In this document: piece after piece, positions 40,561 to 50,200 of the stretch
How positions within the stretch are numbered: the first letter of the stretch is position 1
How the letters are laid out: the number at the start of each line of letters is the position of its first letter
Notes under the pieces: model-generated
The model's input: only the letters and a program-made list of their open reading frames with translations
The model's database searches: none
What the model was told of the DNA's origin: nothing
Assembly (NCBI RefSeq): GCF_005048855.1
Contig: NZ_SUME01000006.1
Span: forward strand, 1 to 64,000
Origin: Sphingobacterium olei
Lineage (GTDB): Bacteria; Bacteroidota; Bacteroidia; Sphingobacteriales; Sphingobacteriaceae
DNA length: 64,000 bases
Reading direction: 5' to 3'
Position numbers and translations under genes: made by a program

Positions 40561-41142
40561 ATGGAAGATAATACGGTATTTAAAATCAGTGCTAAAATAA
40601 AGGAGATCCGAAAAGATAAATCCATTACCATACAGGAACTGGCGGATAAAGCAGGAGTAAGTAAAGGCCTGATTTCGCAGATTGAAAATAACCGTACGGT
40701 GCCCTCTCTTTTTGTGCTTATCAATATCGTGAATGCGTTGGATGTCGATCTGAATGAATTTTTCCAAGATTTTAAAACCAACAACGAAGGGGGACCAATC
40801 ATTGTCCGTAAAAAACAGGATTACGAAAACTTCGAGAAAGAGCATGCGATCGGATTTCAATATCAGCGTATTCTCGCATCAACAATCGATAGTTCTACAT
40901 TAGATATCGTCTTATTGGAGTTGGCACCTGATGCGACGAGACCCATGGTGGAAACAGAGGCGTTTGAATATAAATATATGGTTTCTGGACAAGTGGAATA
41001 TATTTTTCCGGATCGTACCGTCGCACTGGAGGCAGGGGATTCGATCTTCTTTGACGGCAGGATTTCGCATACGCCCAAAAATACGGGCACCGTACCTGCC
41101 CTCATGCTTATCGTCTATTTTTTCGACGGTAAGGGAAAATAA
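40561..41142 (+). CDS. XRE-family helix-turn-helix regulator with a cupin domain
   Basis: A 193-residue cytosolic regulator. The helix-turn-helix is at residues 20-75 (SITIQELADKAGVSKGLISQ, then NNRTVPSL). The C-terminal half (about 110-190) is a cupin with EAFEYKYMVSGQVEYIFPDR and LEAGDSIFFDGRISHTP, which normally binds a small effector. Proteins of this plan commonly control adjacent catabolic genes. It has an operator copy in its own upstream region and lies beside the phosphonatase unit. It is the best candidate to bind all four GTTTA-N7-TAAAC sites, with the aminophosphonate or an aldehyde product as effector (inference). Confidence 0.85.
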   Translation: MEDNTVFKISAKIKEIRKDKSITIQELADKAGVSKGLISQIENNRTVPSLFVLINIVNALDVDLNEFFQDFKTNNEGGPIIVRKKQDYENFEKEHAIGFQYQRILASTIDSSTLDIVLLELAPDATRPMVETEAFEYKYMVSGQVEYIFPDRTVALEAGDSIFFDGRISHTPKNTGTVPALMLIVYFFDGKGK

Positions 41143-41143
41143 A

Positions 41144-41186
41144 AAGGGCCACGCACACATGATTTGATCCACGTGGCAAAGCCCTT
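41144..41186. terminator. Imperfect hairpin between converging XRE-cupin and nitroreductase genes
   Basis: AAGGGCCACG (41144-41153) pairs with CGTGGC (41172-41177) and GCCCTT (41181-41186), with a small bulge and an 18-nt loop. It begins one base after the regulator's stop and lies before the end of the minus-strand nitroreductase. Confidence 0.5.
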
Positions 41187-41207
41187 GTTAAAATTGTATA
41201 GCGCGAT

Positions 41208-41837
41208 TTATCCAACCACTGGTGCAAATTCTTCAACGTCTAATCGAACTTTCGGAAGGGATGCTAGCCAGTCGCCTGCTTCGTCACGATAGCCCAATGA
41301 TAATAAGACGACGCTTCGTAAGCCTTTCTCCGTGAGACCAAGGATGCGATCGACCTGAGCGGGATCGAAACCCTCCATGGGAGTAGTATCCACTTTTTCG
41401 GCTGCTGCAGCTATTAACGCAGTACCTAATGCTATATAGGTCTGCCGCGCTGCCCAAGTGAAGTTATCTTCCGCCGGACGGGCTAGTAAAAAAGATTCCA
41501 GTTTGCTTTTGAAATCCGCCAGTTGATCCAATGGCGTAGAGCGTATCGCTGCGGTACGCGCCATATAGTCATCGATCATAGCTTGGTCGATATTTGCATA
41601 CGCGGCGAAAACCAGGAGATGGGAGGCTTCGGCGATCTGGGTATTGAACGAGCCTTCGCCAAGTTGTTTACGCAGCTCTTTGTTTTCCACAACCAGAACG
41701 CGGTAGGGTTGTATGCCCACCGAAGATGCACTCATGTTAGTAGCTTCTAGGATCCGGCGTATTTTGTCGTCTTCGACCCGTCGGTCGCTATACTTTTTCA
41801 CAGCGTAACGCCATGATAAGGTGTCTTGTAAATTCAT
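41208..41837 (-). CDS. Nitroreductase-family NAD(P)H oxidoreductase
   Basis: A 209-residue flavoenzyme when started at 41837 (MNLQDTLSWRYAVKKYSDRR), the usual nitroreductase N-terminus; the upstream frame to 42023 overlaps the divergent gene and is not protein-like. FMN-binding signatures include SSVGIQPYRVLVVE, and the C-terminal part has EGFDPAQVDRILGL and SVVLLSLGYRD. It reduces nitro or quinone compounds using NAD(P)H and FMN. It is divergent from an HxlR regulator, as in the HypR-HypO pair of Bacillus, and shares a palindromic operator with it. Confidence 0.85.
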   Translation of the reverse strand: MNLQDTLSWRYAVKKYSDRRVEDDKIRRILEATNMSASSVGIQPYRVLVVENKELRKQLGEGSFNTQIAEASHLLVFAAYANIDQAMIDDYMARTAAIRSTPLDQLADFKSKLESFLLARPAEDNFTWAARQTYIALGTALIAAAAEKVDTTPMEGFDPAQVDRILGLTEKGLRSVVLLSLGYRDEAGDWLASLPKVRLDVEEFAPVVG

Positions 41838-41854
41838 ATACCAATTAAATATGT

Positions 41855-41893
41855 TAAACCGATACAAATATCGGTTTATTTGGTGTATATTTG
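41855..41893. promoter_or_regulatory. 10-bp inverted repeat and promoter between nitroreductase and HxlR genes
   Basis: TAAACCGATA (41855-41864) and TATCGGTTTA (41869-41878) are perfect complements around a CAAA spacer. TATATTTG (41886-41893) is a perfect -7 box for the HxlR direction. Two 14-bp direct repeats (GTAACTAAGTGACA at 41893 and GTAACTAGGTGACA at 41928) lie further toward the regulator start. Confidence 0.75.
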
Positions 41894-41945
41894 TAACTAA
41901 GTGACAAAAAGTAATAGTAACATTGGGGTAACTAGGTGACATTTT

Positions 41946-42347
41946 ATGGAAAATCAACAGGATAAGGTGCCTTGGAAAGGCCATGATTTTAGTGCATGCG
42001 GCAAACGCATTGCAGCGGTACACGATACAATGGATGTATTAAATGGTAAGTGGAAGATAGCCATCATTTCTTTACTCGGTTTTGGAACGCGGCGTTACTC
42101 GGAGATTCTGAAGGAGGTAGAAGGTATCTCCGGCAAAATGCTGAGCCGCGAGCTCAAGGATATGGAAATGAATCTTCTGGTGAAGCGCACGGTCGTATCG
42201 GATCAGCCCATTGCGGTAGCCTATAGTTTGACAGATTATTGTGTAGACCTACTGCCCATTATCCATAGCCTAGCCGAATGGGGGACCAAACACAGGCAGG
42301 TGATCGTAAAGCATATTAAAGGGGAGCCTGCGCTGGCAGAAGGTTAA
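41946..42347 (+). CDS. HxlR-family transcriptional regulator with N-terminal Cys
   Basis: A 133-residue winged-helix regulator. The HxlR core includes LNGKWKIAIISLLGFGTRRYSE, GKMLSRELKDMEMNLLVKRT and AYSLTDYC. Cys18 (FSACGKRIAAV) lies in the N-terminal position that in HypR and YodB senses disulfide or electrophile stress. Divergent from a nitroreductase, it likely represses or activates that gene upon thiol oxidation or quinone exposure. A perfect bidirectional terminator follows. Confidence 0.85.
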   Translation: MENQQDKVPWKGHDFSACGKRIAAVHDTMDVLNGKWKIAIISLLGFGTRRYSEILKEVEGISGKMLSRELKDMEMNLLVKRTVVSDQPIAVAYSLTDYCVDLLPIIHSLAEWGTKHRQVIVKHIKGEPALAEG

Positions 42348-42364
42348 GCAAAATGGATAGAAAT

Positions 42365-42401
42365 AAGAGACGCGATTTCCTCCACGGAAATCGCGTCTCT
42401 T
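42365..42401. terminator. Bidirectional terminator between HxlR and TlpA genes
   Basis: Perfect 16-bp arms (42365-42380, AAGAGACGCGATTTCC, and 42386-42401) surround a 5-nt loop. The element separates two converging genes. Confidence 0.9.
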
Positions 42402-42419
42402 ACTGTATTAGCTATTTAC

Positions 42420-43523
42420 TTAAGGTGTCGCCTTAAGTGTCTTTAATTTGTCCTGATATTCTGTAATCGTATAGTCAAACACCCGACCGGCAAACTTAGG
42501 GTCGTTGACTTCTGATTTGGCTAGCGCGATTGCGTTTTCCAATGCTGAAATAGCTCCCGCTTGATTTCCGGCTTTGATCATTGCTTTAGCTTTCAGGTCA
42601 TAAACTCCGGAAAATGGATATGTTTCAATGGCTTTGTCTACTAAGGTTGCTGCAAATTCGTACGTTTCCTTCGATAAATTTTCTCGTTCTATCAAGAATG
42701 ACGCTAATGTACCTTCATATCTATCTTTTTCTGCATTGGTAATTTCTTTTATGTATGCAATGGCCTTTTGCTCCGAAAAATGTTCTAATAATATTTTTAG
42801 TTTTTCTATTTTGCTTGTATACGCTAATATTGGCGTTTTCGTCGCAGATTCGTCTATGATGGTAAATGCTTTGTCGTAATCTTTCGCTGCGACAGCTTCA
42901 TTAACCTGCGTGCTGAAGGTGGCAAAAAGCTGCATGGTCGCTTTTGAACTTTCCTTGGCTTTTTCAAATTGTGCTTTGTACACGGTGATGTCAAATGTAT
43001 CCGCGATTACAGCGGGAATAATTTCATCCAGTTTGCTCGGATGACCGATCCATACAATCTGGTTGTTTTTAACGACGAACGTCGAAGGGATTCCGTTTTG
43101 ACCAGCGGCACGCATCCAGGTATTACTCATATACAGCTCATTGTTGTCTGCAATTACATTGTACGTCATGCGGTCTTTACTGCCCTCAACAAATTGGATC
43201 ACCTTAGGAAGTGAGCTCTCATACGGCTTGTCGCCGGTTTTTTCCCAGATATTGACGCCAATGAACCGAGCTTCGTCCTTGTATTGCGCTGCTAATTCGG
43301 ATAAATGCGGCATAGCGGCTACACAGGGACCACACCAGGTCGCCCAAAATTCGATAACATAGACCATGTCTTTCTGTGTCAGATCAAAAGGAGTACCTTG
43401 GATCCATTTTGCATATTGCAGTTTAGGCGCGGTATCGCCTATGCCTAAGGTGACAGGGATTTCTTGCGATTTGACAGGAGACCATATCATGAACCCCAGT
43501 ATAATAAATAATATTTTTTTCAT
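42420..43523 (-). CDS. TlpA-family thioredoxin with C-terminal helical region
   Basis: A 367-residue exported protein (signal peptide to about residue 19, PVKSQ). The thioredoxin domain (about 25-170) has the active-site pair Cys64-Cys67 in FWATWCGPCVAAMP and the cis-Pro in GIPSTFVV. The remaining 190 residues are helical, with TPR-like repeats (IETYPFSGVYDLKAKAMIKA, GNQAGAISALENAIALA). TlpA proteins reduce disulfides in the periplasm. It is the last gene of a minus-strand operon with SusC, SusD and a double-thioredoxin protein, 17 bp after the latter. Confidence 0.85.
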   Translation of the reverse strand: MKKILFIILGFMIWSPVKSQEIPVTLGIGDTAPKLQYAKWIQGTPFDLTQKDMVYVIEFWATWCGPCVAAMPHLSELAAQYKDEARFIGVNIWEKTGDKPYESSLPKVIQFVEGSKDRMTYNVIADNNELYMSNTWMRAAGQNGIPSTFVVKNNQIVWIGHPSKLDEIIPAVIADTFDITVYKAQFEKAKESSKATMQLFATFSTQVNEAVAAKDYDKAFTIIDESATKTPILAYTSKIEKLKILLEHFSEQKAIAYIKEITNAEKDRYEGTLASFLIERENLSKETYEFAATLVDKAIETYPFSGVYDLKAKAMIKAGNQAGAISALENAIALAKSEVNDPKFAGRVFDYTITEYQDKLKTLKATP

Positions 43524-43540
43524 GTTTCTTATCTAACTGA

Positions 43541-45808
43541 CTAATAGTTGAATATCTCTTTTAGTTTCGCATCGAGATCGGCGTCTGAACCCGCACCGCC
43601 TGCATAGCGACCTACGATTACACCGTGTGGATCAATTAATACCTTGGTTGGTAGCGTGTGCACGCCGTAATATTCAGATTTATCTTCCGATCGATCGAAT
43701 CCACCATTCGGATCCATTTTCATCCCGCGTAACACGTGTTTCCAAACACCTATTTGGTCTTGATCGACCGCTTTTTTCCAAGCTTCGTGGTTGCGGTCGT
43801 CATCTGATATTCCAATAATTTCAAAACCTTTCTTTTTGTATTTGTTATAAAGCTTTAACAGATGTGGATTTCCTTTGCGACAAGGCACGCACCAACTTGC
43901 CCAAAAATCCAGTAATACATAGTTACCCCTGTAATCTGTAAGCTGCAACGGTTTGCCATTGATATCTGTACCTGTAAAATTCTTTGCCGGACTGCCGGGT
44001 GAGCCAGCTTTTAATTTTGCGATTTCTTCTCCGATTTCTTTCCCCATCTTCGAGTTTTTGATCGTCGGCCCTACCTGCGAATAGATATTTTGTAATTCGG
44101 AGAGACTAAGACTGCTGACGTAATACCTAAGCTGTCCTACGGAGATGTACGAATTGGGGTTCTGTCTGATGTAATTAAGTTGCTTTTCCTTTATGTTTTT
44201 TTGATAAGGAGCCATCCGTTCTTTCAGCGGTTCGAATTCGGCAAGTTTAGCCTCCAATACAGTCTCGGATGCCCCTTCTTTTTTTAGTCGGGCATAGGCC
44301 GCGCTCAGTTGTGAATACTCCTCATTTAGGGGTTTAAAGGCATCAAGCTCCTGTTTAATTAGGTTGTTGAATAAGATATACTCGTCGTTGGTTTTCGAAC
44401 CTGATACAGTGATCTCCTGTGGCATGGTGGTATTGCCGCTTAAAGACACTACGCCCGGCTCTACATAACATATTAAATATTGCTCATAGGAATTCGGTGC
44501 GGCATCGTGACCATTACCAAAGTATGCCATCATCTGTGTCGGCGAACTGACTTTGCCAATATAGCTAAATACTCCGTCGAATATCGGTACACTGTCGGAT
44601 ACGGATTGGCCGTCCGCGTTCTCATAGCGCGTATAAAAGTGGGTAGCTTTATTCGAATTTTCAACTGCTCCTTTGATCACGAAGGTTCCTGTTTCCAACT
44701 CTGGCTTTCCTAGAAGCTCGTGGAGTTTCTCCTCAAGCTTCGCACCTTTTAAGTTTTTCGCAACGATAACCCCGTTCGGGTCGATTAAAAGATTAGAAGG
44801 TATGGACTTGATATCGTATAGTACACCCACTTCATTTTTCCAACCTTTGAGATCCGATAGCTGAGTCCAGTGCAGGTTGTCGTCGTGTATTGCTTGGATC
44901 CATCGGTTGCGCTGTCCAGGGTTGTCAAATGAAATACCCAGCACGGTAAAATTTTTATTTTTATACTGCTCAAATGCTGCCACGACATTCGGATTCTCTA
45001 CACGGCAGGGTACGCACCAGCTTGCCCAAAAATCAATGAGTACATACTTACCTTTAAAATCGTTGATCGAAACAATGTTTCCGGCAGTATCTGCTTGGGA
45101 AAATGGTAATGCTGTACGACCAATACCGGTTAGTTTATCGGTTTTGATGCTGTATTCTATTGCTCTTATCGGAACACTATTTTTCGCCTTGGGGGTAAGC
45201 TGGTCCAGTATTTCTCCCAGCTCGGCCAGATTGTCGCGATCCCGCAACGTAAAAAATAAAGGATAAACTACAGCAGGGCTCGATTTGTGCTTAAGCACAA
45301 AGGTCTTGTCAAGTTGTTTTTGGTCATTTCGTTGTTCCGTCATTTTAGCGGATAGCGTTTTCAGCTTTTCCGTGTCGTTGTTTTTTTGTGCTTCAGCGAA
45401 TTGCGTGTACAGTTCTTCCGTATCGCCGGCCTGTGGTCGGTTTTTGAATAGATTGTAGTACTTTGCTAAGTTCCCCCCAGAAAATTTTGCGTCTTTCAAC
45501 GATGCCGTTTTACTTGAAACGTGAAGTTTCCCCTGCTCCAGATATATAAATACTGTATTATATTTGTCTTGTTTACCTGCTCGCAGTATATAGAAGTCAC
45601 CTTCGCCTTCGGGGATATCCAGCTCGAATCGGAATCCGTTGTCATTTTGTTGTGTAGAATCCTTATACCCACCTCGCATACTGGATAGGTAGATCCATTC
45701 TGCATTGGAAAGATCTTGTATGTTTCCGGCGACAAAGGTGTTGTTTTTCTGTGCAAAGCTCTGCATCACCACAGTCACGTAAGCGATCAGAATTAAATAT
45801 TTATTCAT
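43541..45808 (-). CDS. Exported protein with two TlpA/AhpC-type thioredoxin domains
   Basis: A 755-residue protein started at 45808 (MNKYLILIAYVTVVMQSFAQ signal); an ATG at 45829 would add seven residues. An N-terminal DUF4369-type region (about 20-200) precedes a first thioredoxin domain with FWASWCVPCRVENPN. A linker domain and helical stretch follow, then a second domain with FWASWCVPCRKGNPH near the C-terminus. Both have the CVPC pair and a following Pro loop (SIPSNLLI; TLPTKVLI). Two active domains in one chain are unusual and suggest electron relay. It lies 32 bp after the SusD gene. Confidence 0.85.
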   Translation of the reverse strand: MNKYLILIAYVTVVMQSFAQKNNTFVAGNIQDLSNAEWIYLSSMRGGYKDSTQQNDNGFRFELDIPEGEGDFYILRAGKQDKYNTVFIYLEQGKLHVSSKTASLKDAKFSGGNLAKYYNLFKNRPQAGDTEELYTQFAEAQKNNDTEKLKTLSAKMTEQRNDQKQLDKTFVLKHKSSPAVVYPLFFTLRDRDNLAELGEILDQLTPKAKNSVPIRAIEYSIKTDKLTGIGRTALPFSQADTAGNIVSINDFKGKYVLIDFWASWCVPCRVENPNVVAAFEQYKNKNFTVLGISFDNPGQRNRWIQAIHDDNLHWTQLSDLKGWKNEVGVLYDIKSIPSNLLIDPNGVIVAKNLKGAKLEEKLHELLGKPELETGTFVIKGAVENSNKATHFYTRYENADGQSVSDSVPIFDGVFSYIGKVSSPTQMMAYFGNGHDAAPNSYEQYLICYVEPGVVSLSGNTTMPQEITVSGSKTNDEYILFNNLIKQELDAFKPLNEEYSQLSAAYARLKKEGASETVLEAKLAEFEPLKERMAPYQKNIKEKQLNYIRQNPNSYISVGQLRYYVSSLSLSELQNIYSQVGPTIKNSKMGKEIGEEIAKLKAGSPGSPAKNFTGTDINGKPLQLTDYRGNYVLLDFWASWCVPCRKGNPHLLKLYNKYKKKGFEIIGISDDDRNHEAWKKAVDQDQIGVWKHVLRGMKMDPNGGFDRSEDKSEYYGVHTLPTKVLIDPHGVIVGRYAGGAGSDADLDAKLKEIFNY

Positions 45809-45840
45809 ATGGAATTGTTTATAGTGCATATATAAATTCT

Positions 45841-47286
45841 TTACTCTTTCGGATATCCTGGGTTTTGATCGCCTATGCTCGGATTGGTCTGGAATTCAGT
45901 AGCCGGAATAGGAAAGATGTATTTTGTTTTGGTGGTGATCGTAGGCCGAAGTGTCTTCACTGTTTCATAAGGTAAGCGCAGTAAGGCAAACCAGTCCACA
46001 CCGTTTTCGGATACAAAATTTCTGGAAAATTCTAGGTAAATCTGATACAAAACTTGATCTGTCGTGGTGGCATTGTCTACGGCGGAGAAATCGGTGACGC
46101 CGGCGTGTCCCATAATGTTTTTAAGAATCGTTTTGGCAGTGTTTAGACTTCCTCCCGAGCGTACAATGGCTTCCGCTTTCAGCAAGTGCACCTCGGTCAA
46201 ACGGAACACATAGGCATCCTCGTAGTGGGTGCCTTTGTACTTGGTAAGATACTGTGGATCGGTGTTGTATATCAATACCGTCGGATGTGTTGACGGCGTA
46301 AGCATCCAGCTTGCTCTAGGATCGTTGGCTAAGAGCGTTTTGAATGCCGGCGATGCAATATATACCGATGATTGGATATATTCGTATGTCGCATTTCTAC
46401 TGCGTTGCGTAGGATAGGGGGTAATACCTAATATGACCTCTTTGCTCGTGAGCCCTTTGCTTTGGAATAGATCCTTGAGACTGGTCTCTAGGGCATAATT
46501 CGGGTTGGCGATAATCTCGTCAGCTAGTGTGATAAGAGCGGTGTAATCTGACTGTTGTCCCCGACTCATCAATACCCTTATTTTTAAAGCCTGTGCAGCA
46601 GCCTTATTGACGTAATGTGCGGGATTGTTTTCTTTTGCATGGGTAATGGCATAATCAATATCCTGCAAAATATATGCATAGCTATCTTTTACCGTGCTCC
46701 GTGGTTGGTTGTTTCCATTTCCAAAAATCAATGGTTTGTCGCGTAGGAGTACACCATGTATACTGTTTAGGTCAAACCACTCGCCAAAATAGGATAGAAG
46801 ATGGAAGTGTGCATAGGCTCTAAGAAAACGGGCTTCAGCAAGAATCTCCGTTTTCCGATTTCCCGTAAACTTGCTATCGGCTACTGCTTCCACTCCGGCT
46901 ATCGTACCATTTGCGGCATTAAGGATGAAATAAGCGTAGCTCCAATCACCTGTAGATGCAGGAGTATAATCATGCGTATCCGTAGTGGTCGCTCCAAAGC
47001 CATACGACATCCAGCCTGCCATCATCGCAGGAATGACTTCATTGACGTTAGACCACCGCGTACTTTGTACCGATAGATTTAAGCCGGTATTTGCCAGGCG
47101 ATAATAGGCACCATTGAGGGCAATTTGTGCACTGTTTTGATCCACAACTACCGTCTCATCGACGACAGCCTGTGAGGGTAACGCATTAAGATCTTTTTCG
47201 CAGGAGGAAAAGCTGCCAAAAACAAGCCCCAGAACCAGTGTATATAATAATGTATGTAACTTCATTGTCTTTCGTTTTTTTTTCAT
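45841..47286 (-). CDS. SusD/RagB-type lipoprotein of the FecR-controlled locus
   Basis: A 481-residue lipoprotein; from an internal ATG (47265) the signal MKLHTLLYTLVLGLVFGSF precedes the lipobox (FSSC). SusD motifs include EILAEARFLRAYAHFHLLSYFGEW and, near the end, IYLEFSRNFVSENGVDWFALLRL. It starts 3 bp after the SusC stop, so it is the direct partner of that receptor. The ligand is not evident. Confidence 0.9.
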   Translation of the reverse strand: MKKKRKTMKLHTLLYTLVLGLVFGSFSSCEKDLNALPSQAVVDETVVVDQNSAQIALNGAYYRLANTGLNLSVQSTRWSNVNEVIPAMMAGWMSYGFGATTTDTHDYTPASTGDWSYAYFILNAANGTIAGVEAVADSKFTGNRKTEILAEARFLRAYAHFHLLSYFGEWFDLNSIHGVLLRDKPLIFGNGNNQPRSTVKDSYAYILQDIDYAITHAKENNPAHYVNKAAAQALKIRVLMSRGQQSDYTALITLADEIIANPNYALETSLKDLFQSKGLTSKEVILGITPYPTQRSRNATYEYIQSSVYIASPAFKTLLANDPRASWMLTPSTHPTVLIYNTDPQYLTKYKGTHYEDAYVFRLTEVHLLKAEAIVRSGGSLNTAKTILKNIMGHAGVTDFSAVDNATTTDQVLYQIYLEFSRNFVSENGVDWFALLRLPYETVKTLRPTITTKTKYIFPIPATEFQTNPSIGDQNPGYPKE

Positions 47287-47289
47287 GAA

Positions 47290-50200
47290 TTAAAAACCTA
47301 ATCTGATACCGATGGTCAACTCTCGTGTTGTAGGATAGGAACTCAGGTCGCGCCCGCCACCGATCACACTGCGTGGATCATCGCTGATCTCTGGATCTAA
47401 GCCTGGATAGTTGGTGATCACAAAAAGATTAGTTGCCGATACGTAGAAACTTGCATAACGAACGCCTAGTTTGTCTGATGTTATTTTGGGAAGGTCGTAA
47501 CCAACGGTAAGTGACTTAAGTTTTAGGTAGGATGCATCGTACACACTATTGTTGTTAAGAAACGCACTTTGACCAAAAATTAATCGCTCCCTTTCGGAAT
47601 TTGGATTTGTTGGTGTCCAACGGCCAAGAATACGTTCTCCTTTATTGGTGAGGTTATTAATTCCTCGGTCGCGCACATCGGTTTGAAAGAGGATATCGTT
47701 GCCATAGGAGTAGGTAAATAAGGTGTTCAAATGGATGTTTTTATAGCTGAATATATTGGTGATGCCTCCATAAAAATCGGGATTGATGTTGCCGATGACA
47801 TCGTACTTGTATTGATAGTAGTCAACACCGCCAGACGAGGTGAGCAATGATTTTTCATACATCATATCTCCAGCATTAAAAAAAGGATTAAATAATTGTG
47901 CGAAATACACGTCGTTAAGAAATTGAGTGGCTTCTTCCGAACTCTGGGCTATCTGCGTAGCCACCCGGCCGTAAAGTAGCCCTAGTTCTTCGCCTTCCCG
48001 TACGATACTCGTGCCCAAATTTAAGGCGTTTCTGTTATTCGGATTAGAAAAGTCGCCGCCTTGTATAGAGGTTACTTTGGATATATTTCTGGATATATTG
48101 AACGCGAGGTTCCAGTTGAAGGTTTTATTTCGTATAATATCACCTCGTACGTCAAATTCGAGACCCCGATTAGCTATACTCGCTACATTCATGATCACAC
48201 TGCTAAACGCATAGCTTGGTGGCGGCGTCATGTTGAGTAACAATCCGCTGGTGTTTTTTTCATAATAGCCTAATGTACCACGCAACCTCGTTTTAAAGAA
48301 GGAAAAGTCAAGTCCCAGATCCTTCTGCAGCGTCCGCTCCCATTTGATGTCTCTGTTGCCTAATTGTGTAGGAGTGAATGCACTTGCGCCGGCATAGGCT
48401 ACCGGAGAATACAGGGATAGGAATAGATAATTGCCGATACTTTGGGAACCCGTATATCCTGCGCTAACACGAAGCTTTAGGTCGTCCATCCAGGATACAC
48501 CCTTTAAAAAGTTTTCTTCCGACAGACGCCAGGCAAGCGCACCGGAGGGGAAGTAAGTGGCTTGTTTTCCTTTGGGGAATTTGGAAGAAATATCATTTCG
48601 GCCAGTGAATGTGAAAAGGTACCGGTCTTTAAAGGCATAGTTTGCCCGCATATAGAAAGATAACAAGGCGTATTCTCCGGAGGGATTAGCACCTTGCACC
48701 TGTGCAGGTACAATTGCCGAGCTCAGGTTATTTAAGAAATCGTCATTGGGATAGCCGCGTCCCTCGGCGGAGAAGAATTCGGTCGCATATTTTTCCCAGG
48801 AGGTACCACCCAGTAGATTTAATCGGTGATTTTCGTTGATTTCTTTATCCCAGGTTAACGTGTTTTCGAAGAAGCTATTTACCGTGGTACTGTTAGATTG
48901 TGAGCCTACACCACCTTGGGAGGATTGCCCACCTTGGCTGTTTGGATTTGCAATTTCAAGATAGCTTGGAATATAGTTGCGCTGTCTGTAATTCCCATAA
49001 TTGACTGATGCCGTGGATCGAAATTTAAGGTCGTTAAGGATATCATACTCCAACGATAACGAACCCAATAGCGAGCTGTTTTTTCCGTTATTGATCGCAC
49101 TGGCCATGGCGAGTGGATTTTGAATACCGAAATCGCTACCACCTCCTACCGGTGTGGCAGCGGCAAATTGCTGGTCAAAATTAACGAACGTACCATCGGC
49201 ATTATAGGGTGTAAAAATAGGAGGAGCCATCATGGCGTTGGAATATACACCGTTTGTGATATTATTGGTTGTAAACCCGTAATCCAAATTAGTGACCACT
49301 TTAAGTTTACTACTGATGTCGTTATCCAGACTTAGTTTTCCGGCTATTCTGCTAAAATCTGTACCACGTAAAGCGCCTTCCTGCTTGGTGTAGGCCAAAG
49401 AGCTGTAGTGTCGTGAGGCGGAACCACCACCACGAACAGAAAGATTACCATTTTGCGTATGGCCTCGTCGTAGTACCAGGCTCAACCAATCGGTATCTAC
49501 AGTGCCATCGCCTAATAACATCGGGTTGTTGACCAATGCATTGGCTAAGGCATTTGGTGTCCTGCCCAACCGGATGTCTTCCGTAACACGGGTTGTCGCA
49601 GCTTCCAGCATAATCTCTTTATACTGTGATGCATTTAATACCTTTTCACGTAATGGTCGAGAAAAACCGGAGTAATAGTTGGCTTCGAGTATGGGCTTTT
49701 GGTCTTTCTTTCCCTTCTTTGTATTGATGATGACGACACCATTTGCGGCTTTAGATCCGTAAATAGCAGTCGCAGAGGCGTCCTTAAGGATATCGATAGA
49801 TTCGATATCGTCTATATTGAGACCAGCCAGGTTGTTCAATCCACGTGAAAAAGAACCTGATATACTTGAATTTCGCGCATTTTCGCCTCCGTAATTTTCA
49901 ACAGGGTTGGTCATGTCTGTAACCCCGACATATTTATTTTCGACCAGTACAGGTACTCCGTCAATAATATAGAGTGGATCGTTAGATCCAATAAGTGAAG
50001 CACCACCTCTTATCCGAATCCGTACCGCTCCACCAGGGGATCCGTCCGATTTAGTGATCTGCACACCTGGAGCTTTACCGACCATGGCGGCGTCAATAGA
50101 CATAAATGGTACATCCCGGATTTCATCTGGATTGATAGAGGCGATGGATCCGGTCAGGTCTTTTCGTTTAGCCGATCCGTAACCGATCACGACCGTTTCT

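Noticed and set aside
41838..42023. N-terminal extension of the nitroreductase
   Set aside because: It would overlap the divergent HxlR gene and the operator dyad, and its sequence is not protein-like; the normal nitroreductase start is at 41837.
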